DNA of 64,000 nt from Agromyces marinus (GCF_021442325.1 NZ_CP087879.1:1116001-1180000); one strand, 5' to 3'. Numbered from the stretch's first letter, positions 1 to 9,184 are shown. Made by a program: numbers and translations. The notes: generated by a model not told the origin, from the sequence alone.

Positions 1-1
1 C

Positions 2-1084
2 TCGGTCGCGACCGTCGGCGGCGTCGACCTGACGCTGCTGCGCCCCGGCGGCGCCATCCTCCCGGAATCGCCAGAGGCGCCCGACGAACTGCTGCGGCTG
101 CTCGACGCGTGGACGCGTTCCTCCGACGAGCCCGGCGCGCGGCTGGCGGCCGTCATCGAGGGCTTCCATCGCGAGGGCTACGTCAGCCACGGGCTGGAGG
201 ACGAGACGCCGAGCCGATCCGGCCACGCGCTCGACCGGATCGCCGAGCTCGCGACGGCCAACCCGATGGTGGGGGACGGCGAGCAGTACGCGGTCGCGGC
301 TGCGCTCCTCGCGCGCGAGATCGGCTTCCCGGCACGGGTCGTGGTCGGCTACCTGCCACGGCCCGAGGACGACGCAGGGGCCGCACGGGTGCTCCGCAGC
401 TCCGACCTGCAGGCCTGGATCGAAGTGCAGGCAGCGGACGGAGCGTGGATCCCGGTCGACCCCAACCCGGAGGTGCGCCCCGTACCCGAGCGGGAGCCGG
501 ACGACCCCACGGTGGTCTCGCGGCCCCAGTCGGCCCTGCCGCCGCCGGAGGACCCGACACCGCTCGACGACCGTTCGGGCGAGCCGGACTCCGGATCGCA
601 GGACCCCGATCGCGACGACGCCTGGGTCGCCGCGCTCATCGCAACCCTGCGGATCGTCGGCATCGTCCTCGCGTTCCTCGCGCTGCTCGCGAGCCCGTTC
701 GCCGCGATCCTCGTGGCCAAGGCGCGCCGCCGCCGCCTCCGGCGACGAGCTCCGACGTCCGTCGAACGGATCGAGGGCGGATGGCAGGAGTTCGCGGACC
801 AGGCGGCCGACCACGGATACCCGATCGTTCCGACCGCGACTCGCGCCGAACAGGCCGCGGTCGTCGGCGGTCTCGCACCCGCGGTACTCGCCGCAGTCGT
901 CGATCGGGCCGTCTTCGGCCCGGACGGACCGCATCCGGGCGACGACGATCGCGTCTGGGAGTCGGTCGACGAACTCAGGGGACGCCTCGACGAGCCGAGA
1001 TCGCGGCGCGAGCGCCTGCGCGCGCGGGTCTCGCTCGCCTCGCTCGGCGGGTACGCTGGCTCGCGGAAGGGAACGGGGACGTGA
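2..1084 (+). CDS. Transglutaminase-like membrane protein, C-terminal part (5' end outside window)
   Basis: The reading frame is open from the first bases of the window and ends at a TGA at 1082-1084; the N-terminal membrane part lies upstream. The visible part has a transglutaminase-like core (cysteine/helix region at 266-330, Trp-Asp strand region at 405-470), an acidic Pro-rich linker, one transmembrane helix at about 640-715 and a basic/acidic cytoplasmic tail. This is the arrangement of TgpA/DUF3488-type proteins. The core looks catalytically dead: the usual Cys is Gly (codon 278-280, in GDGEQYA) and the usual His of the HAW motif is Gln (LQAWIEV), although the Asp strand (PVDPNP) remains. 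It overlaps the next gene by 4 bp (GTGA). In actinobacteria such genes usually follow MoxR-type ATPase and DUF58 genes, which would be upstream of this window. Its role is unknown; a structural or scaffold function is inferred. Confidence 0.8.
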   Translation, partial: SVATVGGVDLTLLRPGGAILPESPEAPDELLRLLDAWTRSSDEPGARLAAVIEGFHREGYVSHGLEDETPSRSGHALDRIAELATANPMVGDGEQYAVAAALLAREIGFPARVVVGYLPRPEDDAGAARVLRSSDLQAWIEVQAADGAWIPVDPNPEVRPVPEREPDDPTVVSRPQSALPPPEDPTPLDDRSGEPDSGSQDPDRDDAWVAALIATLRIVGIVLAFLALLASPFAAILVAKARRRRLRRRAPTSVERIEGGWQEFADQAADHGYPIVPTATRAEQAAVVGGLAPAVLAAVVDRAVFGPDGPHPGDDDRVWESVDELRGRLDEPRSRRERLRARVSLASLGGYAGSRKGTGT

Positions 1085-1689
1085 ACTGCCGGATCTGCGG
1101 AGCGACACTGCCCGAGGGGGCGATGTTCTGCGGCGCGTGCGGGAGCTCGACGTCGGCGACGCCCGAGTCCCGGAGGCCGTTCGACCCGCGACCCGGCGAC
1201 ACCTTCGTCATCCACCGCACCGAGACCGGCGTGCTCAGCGTGCCGGTGCATCCGCCCGGGCCGTTCGAACCGCCGGCCGCATCCGCGCCCGCTCCGGCAC
1301 CCGATGAGGATGCCGACGAGGAACCCGCGAGCGGCGCCACGCCCGAGGAGGCTCCGCCCGCGGCATCCGCTTTCGTACTGACCTTCACGACCGGCGAGGT
1401 CGTGACCGTCCGGGGGACCGGCCTGGTCGGGCGCCGGCCGCTGGCCGAGCCCGAGGAGGCGTTCGACCACCTCGTGCAGATCGTCGATCGCGGCGTGTCG
1501 GTCTCGAAGACCCATCTCGAGTTCGGCCAGCACGAGGGCGCGCTCTGGGTGGCCGATCGGTACTCGGCGAACGGCACGGTCGTTCGCCGCCCGGGGGAGT
1601 CCGGGGTCCGGTGCGAGCCCGGTCGGCGGGTGCTCGTGCCGAGGGGGAGCCGCGTCGAGATCGGCGAGCAGGCGTTCACGGTCGCCTGA
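1081..1689 (+). CDS. Zinc-ribbon and FHA-domain protein
   Basis: This 202-residue protein begins with a GTG that overlaps the stop of the transglutaminase-like gene (GTGA); a purine-rich ribosome site (gaaggga) precedes it. Residues 3-22 form a zinc ribbon (CRIC and CGAC pairs). A disordered Ala/Pro/Glu-rich linker runs from about 25 to 95. The C-terminal 100 residues form a forkhead-associated domain with the expected GRRP start, SVSKTHLEF and SANGT signatures, so it should bind phosphothreonine peptides. The ORF could be read upstream in the same frame to position 109, but that part is only a shadow of the preceding gene. Next to an EccC-like ATPase it probably acts as a phospho-dependent adaptor, like the separate FHA proteins of type VII-like clusters. 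No kinase is visible in the window. Confidence 0.85.
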   Translation: MNCRICGATLPEGAMFCGACGSSTSATPESRRPFDPRPGDTFVIHRTETGVLSVPVHPPGPFEPPAASAPAPAPDEDADEEPASGATPEEAPPAASAFVLTFTTGEVVTVRGTGLVGRRPLAEPEEAFDHLVQIVDRGVSVSKTHLEFGQHEGALWVADRYSANGTVVRRPGESGVRCEPGRRVLVPRGSRVEIGEQAFTVA

Positions 1690-1788
1690 TCGGCGACCCG
1701 CCCTCCACGGACCGATCCGGTCGGCGCGTTCCCCACGTCCGGGAGTCGGCCGGCCCGCCCGCCCCTGCCGATGTGATGGCGTGGTCGC

Positions 1789-4761
1789 ATGACGGATGCC
1801 GCGGCGCGCGCGCTCGAGGGACTGCCCTCGCTCAGCCTCCCACCGAGCCCGCCCGACCCCCCGCGCCCGGGCTTCCCCTGGATCGCGGCGGCCGCGCCCG
1901 TCGCCGGTGCGTTCGCGATCTGGGCGATCACGGGTTCGGCGCTCGCGCTCGCCTTCGCCGCACTGGGCCCGCTCGTCGCGCTCGCCTCGATGCTCGACGC
2001 CCGACGGTCCGCGCGCAGGGACCGGCGCGCGCACACCCGGGAGCGGCTCGCGGCGCTCCAGCGGCTGCGTGACGAGATCGCGCGGAGACACGACCTCGAA
2101 CGCGCGGCGGCGTGGTCGGCCGCGCCGACCGCTCGGGCGTTGCAGGGCCGCGGGGTTCCCGCGTGGGGTCCGAACCTTCCGGGGCGGGTGGTCGTCGGGT
2201 CGGGCGTGGTCGCGAGTCGCGTCGCGATCGAGCGAGCGCAGCGGTCCGAACCGGACGCGGACGACCTGCTCGCGGTCGCCTCCAGGCTCACGGACGCCCC
2301 GGTGCGGGTCGACCTGCGCGGCGGGATCGGGTTCGTCGGACCCATCGCCCTGGCCCGCGCCGCTGCACGCGCGAGCGTCATGCAGGTCGCCGCGACGATC
2401 GACCCGTCGGCGTGCATCCTGCGCCCGGACGGCGACGCCTGGGCGTGGGTGGACGAGCTGCCGCACGCGACTCGCCCGGGCTCGTCGGTCCGGGTGCGGA
2501 TCGTCGACCGCGTGGAGGAGTCGCGATGCGACCCGGGCAGGGCGGATGCCGCGGCGAGCGAGCCCTCGGAGACCGTCCTCGCCGTCGCCGAGCAGGTCGG
2601 CGAACTCCCACCCGGCGTGGGCGCGATCATCCGGACCGCGACGACGCGCGGCGGGGTGCTGCACGTGGATGGCGCACGGCCGGAGCCGATCCGGCCGGAG
2701 TACCTCTCGGAGGCCGAGGCCCGTGAGGCGGCCGGGCGCCTCGCGTCCATCGCACGGCGGGCCGGCATCGCGGCATCCGCTCGCGCCCTGCCCGAGCGGG
2801 TGGAGCTGGGATCGCTGCTGGAGCCGGCGGGACTCGCACCGCGCGACGGGGCCGACCGCGCCCGTCTGCCCGCGACCTTCCTCGCCGGGGGCTCCGGCCC
2901 CGTCGAGATCGACCTCGTCGCCGGACCGCACGCGATCGTCGCGGGCACGTCGGGGAGCGGGAAGAGCGAACTGCTCGTGGCCTGGATCACGGCGATGGCC
3001 GCGGCGCGCCCGCCGGATCGGGTCGCATTCCTCCTCGTCGACTTCAAGGGCGGTGCGGCATTCGAACCGGTCGCCGGGCTCCCGCACGTGGCCGGGGCGG
3101 TCACCGACCTCGACGAGGACGAGGCGCAGCGCGCCGTGACCAGCCTGCGCGCGGAGCTGCGCCACCGCGAGCGCGTCCTCGCCGATTCGGGGGCGCGCGA
3201 GATCTCCGCCGTCCCGCCGAGCGTCGTCCTGCCTCGCCTGGTCGTGGTCATCGACGAGTTCCAGGCGATGATCGAGCGCTTCCCGGAGCTCGGCTCGGCG
3301 GTCGCCGACATCGCCGCCCGCGGCCGCTCGCTGGGGGTGCACCTGATCCTCTCCGCGCAGCGGCCGAACGGGGTCGTCCGCGAGCAGGTCAGCGCGAACT
3401 GCGGGATCCGGATGTCGCTGCGCGTGCTCCAGCGCGCCGACAGCGTTGCGGTCGTCGGGACCGACGCCGCCGCGCACCTGGATCCGTCCCGCCCGGGCCG
3501 GGTCATGGTCGACGCCGGCGACGCTCGCGCGGTCGAGGCGCAGTCCGCGCTCGCCGACCCCGACACGATCGCGGCGGTCGCGGCCGGGTACGCCGGGGCC
3601 GGGCCGCCGCGCCGCCCCTGGCTCGACCGGCTGCCCGCGCGGATCGGGGTCGACGACGTCGACGCGGTGCTCTCCGACGCCGACGGCGTGCGATCCGACG
3701 GCGTGCGATCCGACGGTCCGTCGGGCGGTTCGGCGGGCCTGGTCCTCGGGGTCGCCGACGACCCGGCCGAGCAGCGGCGTCGGCCGGTGCGCTGGAGCCC
3801 GGGGGTCGACGGCGCGCTGCTCGTCCTGGGCAGCCCGGGGTCGGGCCGGTCCGCACTGCTGGAGGCCATCGCGGTGCAGGTCGAGCGCGAGCACGGCCCG
3901 GGTGCGGTGGTCCGGCTGGACGGACCGCCAGGGCGCGACTGGGACCGGCTGACGACGCTGCGCGAGGCGGCGGTCGCCGCGGCCGGTGCGGCCGACGAGG
4001 TCCGACTGGTCGTCGCGGACGACCTCGACCTGCGCTTCGCCGGCTGGCCGGACGAGCACCGCTTCGCTGCGCTCGACGCGGTCGAGGACCTGGCGCGTGC
4101 GGTCCGCCGCTCGGGACCGGCGCTCGCCGCGGCCGCGACGCGCGCGTCCGCGCTGCCGCCCGGGCTCCGCGACCTGCTCGCGACGCACGCGCTGCTGCGC
4201 CACGCCACGCGTGCCGACCTCGTCCACGCCGGCGGCGACGGCGGGCTGCACCGCGGCGATGCGCCGCCGGGTTCCGGTCAGTGGAACGGGCTCCGTGCCC
4301 AGTTCCTGCATGCGGCACGGCCGCCCGCTCCCGCGAGCGACCTGACGGATGCGCCGGCGCTGCGCCTCGACGGGGCCGCGTGCGTCGCGATCTGCTCGGC
4401 ACGACCCGGACCGGACGCGGCAACCATCGCGCGGATCCTCGAGCGCGGCCCGACGGGCGGCGAGGCGATCCGGCTCGCCGACGGCCCCGAGGCGGTCGCG
4501 CGGGCGACCGCCGCGTTCGCCCGCGGACCGGCCGAGGTGCCGGTCGCGGTCATCGGCGACGGTGAGGCGTGGACCTCGAACTGGGCGCTCGCCGCGACGG
4601 CACGTGCGCGGGCGCACCTGATCGTGCACGGCGGACCGGCCGAGTACCGTGCGCTGGTGCGGAGCTCAGGCCTGCCGCCCCTGCTCGACGGCCACCGCGA
4701 CCAGTGCTGGTCGGTCGAGCCCGGCGAGCCAGCGGTGCGACGAACCTGGCCGACCGGCTGA
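1789..4761 (+). CDS. FtsK/SpoIIIE-type (EccC-like) membrane ATPase
   Basis: This is a 990-residue protein. Residues about 30-65 hold two hydrophobic segments. A first FtsK/SpoIIIE ATPase domain follows, with Walker A GTSGSGKS at 386-393, a VDFKGG motif and Walker B ending in D489-E490. A second, weaker ATPase-like domain has GSPGSGRS at 681-688, where the essential Lys is Arg, so it probably does not hydrolyse ATP. EccC of type VII secretion has an active first domain and degenerate later ones; this protein is shorter (two domains rather than three). The start is the only ATG in frame after a stop at 1774. An exact 15-bp in-frame tandem duplication lies at 3682-3711 between the two domains. 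The gene follows the FHA gene after 99 bp. It is probably the motor of a secretion-like or cell-envelope system; no WXG100 substrate gene is in view. Confidence 0.85.
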   Translation: MTDAAARALEGLPSLSLPPSPPDPPRPGFPWIAAAAPVAGAFAIWAITGSALALAFAALGPLVALASMLDARRSARRDRRAHTRERLAALQRLRDEIARRHDLERAAAWSAAPTARALQGRGVPAWGPNLPGRVVVGSGVVASRVAIERAQRSEPDADDLLAVASRLTDAPVRVDLRGGIGFVGPIALARAAARASVMQVAATIDPSACILRPDGDAWAWVDELPHATRPGSSVRVRIVDRVEESRCDPGRADAAASEPSETVLAVAEQVGELPPGVGAIIRTATTRGGVLHVDGARPEPIRPEYLSEAEAREAAGRLASIARRAGIAASARALPERVELGSLLEPAGLAPRDGADRARLPATFLAGGSGPVEIDLVAGPHAIVAGTSGSGKSELLVAWITAMAAARPPDRVAFLLVDFKGGAAFEPVAGLPHVAGAVTDLDEDEAQRAVTSLRAELRHRERVLADSGAREISAVPPSVVLPRLVVVIDEFQAMIERFPELGSAVADIAARGRSLGVHLILSAQRPNGVVREQVSANCGIRMSLRVLQRADSVAVVGTDAAAHLDPSRPGRVMVDAGDARAVEAQSALADPDTIAAVAAGYAGAGPPRRPWLDRLPARIGVDDVDAVLSDADGVRSDGVRSDGPSGGSAGLVLGVADDPAEQRRRPVRWSPGVDGALLVLGSPGSGRSALLEAIAVQVEREHGPGAVVRLDGPPGRDWDRLTTLREAAVAAAGAADEVRLVVADDLDLRFAGWPDEHRFAALDAVEDLARAVRRSGPALAAAATRASALPPGLRDLLATHALLRHATRADLVHAGGDGGLHRGDAPPGSGQWNGLRAQFLHAARPPAPASDLTDAPALRLDGAACVAICSARPGPDAATIARILERGPTGGEAIRLADGPEAVARATAAFARGPAEVPVAVIGDGEAWTSNWALAATARARAHLIVHGGPAEYRALVRSSGLPPLLDGHRDQCWSVEPGEPAVRRTWPTG

Positions 4762-4846
4762 CGACGGATTCCGCAGGCGCCACGGGCAGAACGATGCGGA
4801 TTCCGTGCCTGCCGATGATGGAAAGTCACGATTCGGACATCATGTG

Positions 4847-4876
4847 CTGACACCGGGCCGTTCCCTGTGTCACTAT
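4847..4876 (+). promoter_or_regulatory. Candidate promoter of the pot operon
   Basis: CTGACA at 4847-4852 and CACTAT at 4871-4876 are separated by 18 bp and lie in the 158-bp gap before potD. A short leader with a clear ribosome site (aggaga, 4909-4914) follows. The same gap also holds two copies of cggattccg (near 4765 and 4797). Confidence 0.4.
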
Positions 4877-4919
4877 CTTCGCACCCCTTGCACGAGCAGC
4901 ACGTCGATAGGAGACCCTC

Positions 4920-6134
4920 GTGAGCAGCCGACCCCTTCCCCAGGACCCCGCCGTCCGCGCCCTCATCGCCCAGGCGCGCCGGGCGCAGCTGACCCGCCGG
5001 AGCCTGCTCGCGGGCGCCGGAGCGGGCGCCTCGGCGCTCACCCTCGCGGCCTGTTCGACCGGAGGCGGTCAGGCGAAGCCGACCGCCGCCGCCGACGACT
5101 CCGCCAACGACAAGACGCTCAACTGGGCGAACTGGGCCGCGTACATCGACGAGGACGACGCCGGCAACTACCCCACCCTCGTCGCCTTCGAGGAGGAGAC
5201 CGGCATCTCGGTCAACTACGAGGTCGCGGTCGACGACAACAACACCTACTACGGCAAGGTCAAGGACCAGCTCGCGCTCGGCCAGGACATCGGCGCCGAC
5301 ACGGTGTGCCTGACCGACTGGATGGTCTCGAGGTGGATCCGGCTCGGCTACACGCAGGAACTCGACCACGCGAACATCCCGAACATCGCCAACCTCGCAC
5401 CCGCGCTCGAGAACCCCGGCTTCGACCCCGGTCGCGTGCACTCGCTGCCGTGGCAGGGCGGCTTCGCCGGCATCTGCTGGAACACCGAGAAGGTCCCGGG
5501 CGGGCTCGCCTCGGTCCAGGACCTCTGGAACGCCGAGCTGAAGGGCCGCGTCGGCGTGCTCTCCGAGATGCGCGACACGATGGGCCTCATCATGCTGGAG
5601 AACGGCGTGGACATCGCGGGCGACTGGGGCGACGCCGAGTACGACGCCGCCATCGAGATCCTCGACGAGCAGGTCGCCAACGGGCAGATCCGCAACATCA
5701 AGGGCAACTCCTACCTCGAGGACCTCAAGAGCGAGGACACGCTCGCGGCCATCTGCTGGTCGGGCGACATCACGGTCCTGAACGCCGAGGCCGGCGACAA
5801 GTGGCAGTTCGCGATCCCGGACGCGGGCGGCACGCTGTGGAACGACAACTTCCTCATCCCGATCGGCTCGCCCCGCAAGACCAACGCCGAGACGCTCATG
5901 AACTACTACTACGAGCCCGAGGTCGCGGCGGAGGTCGCGGCGTGGGTGAACTTCATCACGCCGGTCGTCGGCGCGCAGGAGGCGGCGAGCGCGATCGACC
6001 CGGAACTCGCCGAGAACCAGCTGATCTTCCCCAACGCCGACACCCTGAGCACCGCGCACATCTTCCGCGCGCTCTCGGGAGCCGAGGAGCAGAAGTACCA
6101 GACCCAGTTCCAGCAGATCCTCCTGGGTTCGTGA
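4920..6134 (+). CDS. potD: Polyamine-type ABC transporter substrate-binding lipoprotein
   Basis: This 404-residue extracytoplasmic solute-binding protein resembles PotD/PotF (spermidine/putrescine). The N-terminus carries a twin-arginine signal (TRRSLLAG) followed by a hydrophobic stretch and a lipobox (LAAC), so it should be exported folded by Tat and lipid-anchored. The mature part has PotD-like features: an early NWANWAAYID strand, a YEVAVDDNNTYYGK region, and WQGGFAGICWNTEKV. The GTG start sits 5-6 bp after aggaga. It is the first gene of a tight four-gene operon (1-bp overlap with potA). The exact polyamine cannot be told from sequence. The downstream GABA aminotransferase on the opposite strand would fit putrescine use. 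Confidence 0.88.
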   Translation: MSSRPLPQDPAVRALIAQARRAQLTRRSLLAGAGAGASALTLAACSTGGGQAKPTAAADDSANDKTLNWANWAAYIDEDDAGNYPTLVAFEEETGISVNYEVAVDDNNTYYGKVKDQLALGQDIGADTVCLTDWMVSRWIRLGYTQELDHANIPNIANLAPALENPGFDPGRVHSLPWQGGFAGICWNTEKVPGGLASVQDLWNAELKGRVGVLSEMRDTMGLIMLENGVDIAGDWGDAEYDAAIEILDEQVANGQIRNIKGNSYLEDLKSEDTLAAICWSGDITVLNAEAGDKWQFAIPDAGGTLWNDNFLIPIGSPRKTNAETLMNYYYEPEVAAEVAAWVNFITPVVGAQEAASAIDPELAENQLIFPNADTLSTAHIFRALSGAEEQKYQTQFQQILLGS

Positions 6135-7333
6135 TGTCGGTTCGCGAATTCGCCGAGAGCGGGGCCGACCTCGAGCTCGTCGGGATCCAGAAGCGCTTCC
6201 CGGGCTTCACGGCCATCGAGGAGCTCGACCTCACGATTCCCGCCGGCTCGTTCTTCGCCCTGCTCGGCCCGTCGGGCTGCGGGAAGACCACCACGCTGCG
6301 TCTGGTCGCCGGGCTCGAGGAGCCGACCAACGGGCGCATCCTGATCGGCGGGAAGGACGTCACGGCCACGCGTGCGCACCAGCGCCCCGTCAACACGGTG
6401 TTCCAGAGCTACGCGCTGTTCCCGCACATGTCGATCATCGAGAACGTCGCGTTCGGGCTCAAGCGTCGCCGGATCGCCGACGCGCAGGCCAGGGCCCACG
6501 AGGCGCTCGCGCTCGTCGAACTCGACCACCTCGCGCAACGCCGACCGGCCCAGCTCTCCGGCGGCCAGCAGCAGCGCGTCGCCCTCGCCAGGGCGATCGT
6601 GAACCGGCCCGCGCTGCTGCTGCTCGACGAACCGCTCGGTGCACTCGACCTGAAGCTCCGCCGGCAGATGCAGCTCGAGCTCAAGACCATCCAGGAGGAG
6701 GTCGGACTGACCTTCCTCCATGTCACCCACGACCAGGAGGAGGCCATGACCATGGCCGACACCGTCGCGGTGATGAACAAGGGCGCGATCGAGCAGATGG
6801 GTGCGCCGGAGGAGCTCTACGAGCTGCCGCGCACGGCGTTCGTGGCGAACTTCCTCGGCAAGTCGAACCTGTTCACGGGCGATGTGGTCGCCACGACCGA
6901 CGCGGCGATCACCGTCGACGCGGGCGGCCATCGCATCGTGGTGCCCACGTCGCGCTCGCAGCGGCACCAGGGCCTGGTCACGATCGGGGTCCGACCCGAG
7001 AAGGTCACGTTGCATCCGGAGGAGCCGGAGCCGTCGTCGGGTCGGAACCTGCTCGGCCCGGGGCACGTCATCGACGTGTCGTTCGCCGGGGTGAGCACCG
7101 AGTACACGGTCGCGGTCCCGGGCGTCGGAACGATGTCGGTGTTCGCGCAGAACATGACGTTCGGCCCCGTCGCGCACGAGGGATCCGAGGTCTGGCTCAG
7201 CTGGGACGTCGAGCACGGGTTCGGGCTCTCCGATGAACCGGACGAGTCCTCGCGCTTCCCGGCGGACTCGGATACGCAGTCCATCGCCGTGCAGCGCCGC
7301 GAAGCGCTCCTCACGGAGCTCGAGGGCAGCTGA
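6134..7333 (+). CDS. potA: Polyamine-type ABC transporter ATP-binding protein
   Basis: This 399-residue ATPase energises the importer. It has Walker A GPSGCGKT at about 45-52, a Q-loop (FQSYALFPHM), the signature LSGGQQQR, Walker B LLLLDEP and a switch His (THDQEEA). The C-terminal third (about 260-370) is a TOBE/OB-type regulatory domain as in PotA and MalK. The chosen ATG (6134) overlaps the potD stop by one base (TGATG); an adjacent GTG at 6131 is an alternative. The ORF can be read upstream in the same frame but only as a shadow of potD. An extra tail of about 25 residues after the TOBE domain is unremarkable. Confidence 0.92.
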   Translation: MSVREFAESGADLELVGIQKRFPGFTAIEELDLTIPAGSFFALLGPSGCGKTTTLRLVAGLEEPTNGRILIGGKDVTATRAHQRPVNTVFQSYALFPHMSIIENVAFGLKRRRIADAQARAHEALALVELDHLAQRRPAQLSGGQQQRVALARAIVNRPALLLLDEPLGALDLKLRRQMQLELKTIQEEVGLTFLHVTHDQEEAMTMADTVAVMNKGAIEQMGAPEELYELPRTAFVANFLGKSNLFTGDVVATTDAAITVDAGGHRIVVPTSRSQRHQGLVTIGVRPEKVTLHPEEPEPSSGRNLLGPGHVIDVSFAGVSTEYTVAVPGVGTMSVFAQNMTFGPVAHEGSEVWLSWDVEHGFGLSDEPDESSRFPADSDTQSIAVQRREALLTELEGS

Positions 7334-7336
7334 GCC

Positions 7337-8248
7337 ATGGCCTTCGCAGCATTCGCGACGACGGAGGCGCAGCCGCAGGTCACCAGGAGGAAGAGCCCGA
7401 TCGCGCTCCTCCTGCTGCTTCCCGGCATCCTCTACCTCGTCCTGTTCTTCCTGACACCGCTCATCTCGCTGATCCTGACCTCGCTCCAGGCCCCCAGCGA
7501 GTTCGGCGACATCGGCGTATACGACTACGCGTTCAACTGGCAGAACTACGTCGCCGTCGTCGAGGCGTACTGGCCGCACATCCTGCGCTCGTTCGGCTAC
7601 GCACTGCTGGCGACGGTGTTCGCGCTCCTGTTCAGCTACCCGATCGCCTACTTCATCGGCGTCAAGGCGCGACGCTGGCCGTTGCTGCAGAGCCTCATGC
7701 TGGTGCTCGTGATCGCGCCGTTCTTCATCAGCTTCCTGCTGCGCACCCTGGCCTGGAAGCAGATCCTGTCGGACGAGTCGCTCATCATCACCTCGCTGAA
7801 GGCGCTGTCGCTGCTCGCACCCGACGCGTACTTCGCGGGGACGCCGTTCGCGGTGGTGTTCGGCCTGACGTACAACTTCATCCCGTTCATGACCCTGCCG
7901 CTCTACACCGCGCTCGAGCGGCTCGACACGCGCTACCTCGAGGCGGGCAGCGACCTGTACGCGAACCCCTTCACGGTCTTCCGGAAGGTGACCATCCCGC
8001 TTTCGATGCCGGGCATCGTCGCGGGGACGCTGCTGACCTTCATCCCGGCGGCGGGTGACTACATCAACGCCAGTCGCGACTTCCTCGGCGGGCCGGACAC
8101 GCAGATGATGGGCAACGTGATCGAGGCGAACTTCCTGGTGCTGCTGAACTACCCGGCGGCCGCGGCGCTCTCGATCATCCTGATGGCCGCGATCCTCGTG
8201 CTCGTCGGCGTCTACGTGAAGCGCTCGGGAACGGAGGACCTGCTGTGA
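7337..8248 (+). CDS. potB: Polyamine-type ABC transporter permease 1
   Basis: This 303-residue membrane protein has about six transmembrane helices and the EAA loop typical of binding-protein-dependent permeases (EAGSDLYANPFTVFRKVTIPLSMPG). It starts 3 bp after the potA stop, within the same transcript. It pairs with the next gene to form the channel. The first 20 residues are a short cytoplasmic extension. Confidence 0.9.
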   Translation: MAFAAFATTEAQPQVTRRKSPIALLLLLPGILYLVLFFLTPLISLILTSLQAPSEFGDIGVYDYAFNWQNYVAVVEAYWPHILRSFGYALLATVFALLFSYPIAYFIGVKARRWPLLQSLMLVLVIAPFFISFLLRTLAWKQILSDESLIITSLKALSLLAPDAYFAGTPFAVVFGLTYNFIPFMTLPLYTALERLDTRYLEAGSDLYANPFTVFRKVTIPLSMPGIVAGTLLTFIPAAGDYINASRDFLGGPDTQMMGNVIEANFLVLLNYPAAAALSIILMAAILVLVGVYVKRSGTEDLL

Positions 8249-9147
8249 GCGGAGAAGTCCAGGCGGCCGCCGTCCTCGGCGGGCTGGCCGAGAGCGAGGA
8301 ACTCGAGGACCGACGGGGGCCGCAGCGCCCCCGGCGCGGACGGATCGGGCTCGGCGACTGGCTCCTGCCGGTCTACGTCGTCATCGCCTTCGTGTTCCTG
8401 CTGATCCCGATCGCGTACACGTTCGTGTTCTCGTTCAACGACTCCCTGAAGTCCAACATCGCGTGGCGCGGCTTCACCTTCGACAAGTGGCTGAACGTCT
8501 GCAACGTCGAGGGCGGCGCCGTGTGCGAGGCGTTCGGCAACAGCATCCTGATCGGCCTCGTGGCGACGGTCATCGCGACGACGCTCGGCACGATGATCGC
8601 GATCGCGCTCGTGCGCTACCGGTTCCGGGCGCGGTCGTCGATCAGCCTGCTGCTGTTCCTGCCCATGGCGACCCCCGAGGTCGTGCTCGGCGCCGGACTC
8701 GCGGCGCAGTTCCTCGCGGTGGGCGTGCCGAAGGACATGCTGACGATCATCCTCGCGCACACGATGTTCTGCATCAGCTTCGTGGTGGTGACCGTCAAGG
8801 CCCGCGTCGCGAGCCTCGATCCCGCCCTCGAGGAGGCCGGGCGCGACCTCTACGGTTCGCCGCGCGCGGTGTTCTGGCGGATCACGTTCCCCCTGCTCAC
8901 CCCGGGCATCATGGCCGCGGCGCTGCTGTCGTTCGCGCTGAGCTTCGACGACTTCATCATCACGAACTTCAACTCCGGTTCCGTGACGACGTTCCCGAAG
9001 TACGTCTACATCTCGGCGTCGCGCGGCATTCCGGCCGAGGCGAACGTCATCGCGTCCGCGGTGTTCATCGTGGCCCTCGTGCTCGTCGTCATCGCGCAGG
9101 TCTCGCGCGCGGCCCGGGCGAAGCGCCTCGCGGCGGAGGTGGGCTGA
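8245..9147 (+). CDS. potC: Polyamine-type ABC transporter permease 2
   Basis: This 300-residue inner-membrane permease has six predicted helices and the EAA motif (EEAGRDLYGSPRAVFWRITF). The GTG start overlaps the potB stop (GTGA), implying translational coupling. It has a charged N-terminal extension of about 30 residues before the first helix. With PotA, PotB and PotD it completes an importer of the spermidine/putrescine class. A hairpin right after the stop (9149-9178) could end the transcript. Confidence 0.9.
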   Translation: MSGEVQAAAVLGGLAESEELEDRRGPQRPRRGRIGLGDWLLPVYVVIAFVFLLIPIAYTFVFSFNDSLKSNIAWRGFTFDKWLNVCNVEGGAVCEAFGNSILIGLVATVIATTLGTMIAIALVRYRFRARSSISLLLFLPMATPEVVLGAGLAAQFLAVGVPKDMLTIILAHTMFCISFVVVTVKARVASLDPALEEAGRDLYGSPRAVFWRITFPLLTPGIMAAALLSFALSFDDFIITNFNSGSVTTFPKYVYISASRGIPAEANVIASAVFIVALVLVVIAQVSRAARAKRLAAEVG

Positions 9148-9148
9148 C

Positions 9149-9178
9149 CGGACCGGTCGAAGCCGGTGGCCGGGTCCG
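9149..9178. terminator. Hairpin between convergent potC and the asparaginase gene
   Basis: CGGACC (9149-9154) pairs with GGTCCG (9173-9178), with an inner ACCGG/CCGGT pair at 9152-9156 and 9163-9167. There is no T-run, so it would be a weak or factor-assisted bidirectional terminator. Confidence 0.4.
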
Positions 9179-9184
9179 TGCGCG

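Noticed and set aside
349-4629. 1426-codon open frame on the minus strand
   Set aside because: It is antisense to three well-supported genes, has Arg/Asp/Gly-rich low-complexity sequence and no motif; long antisense frames are expected at this GC content.
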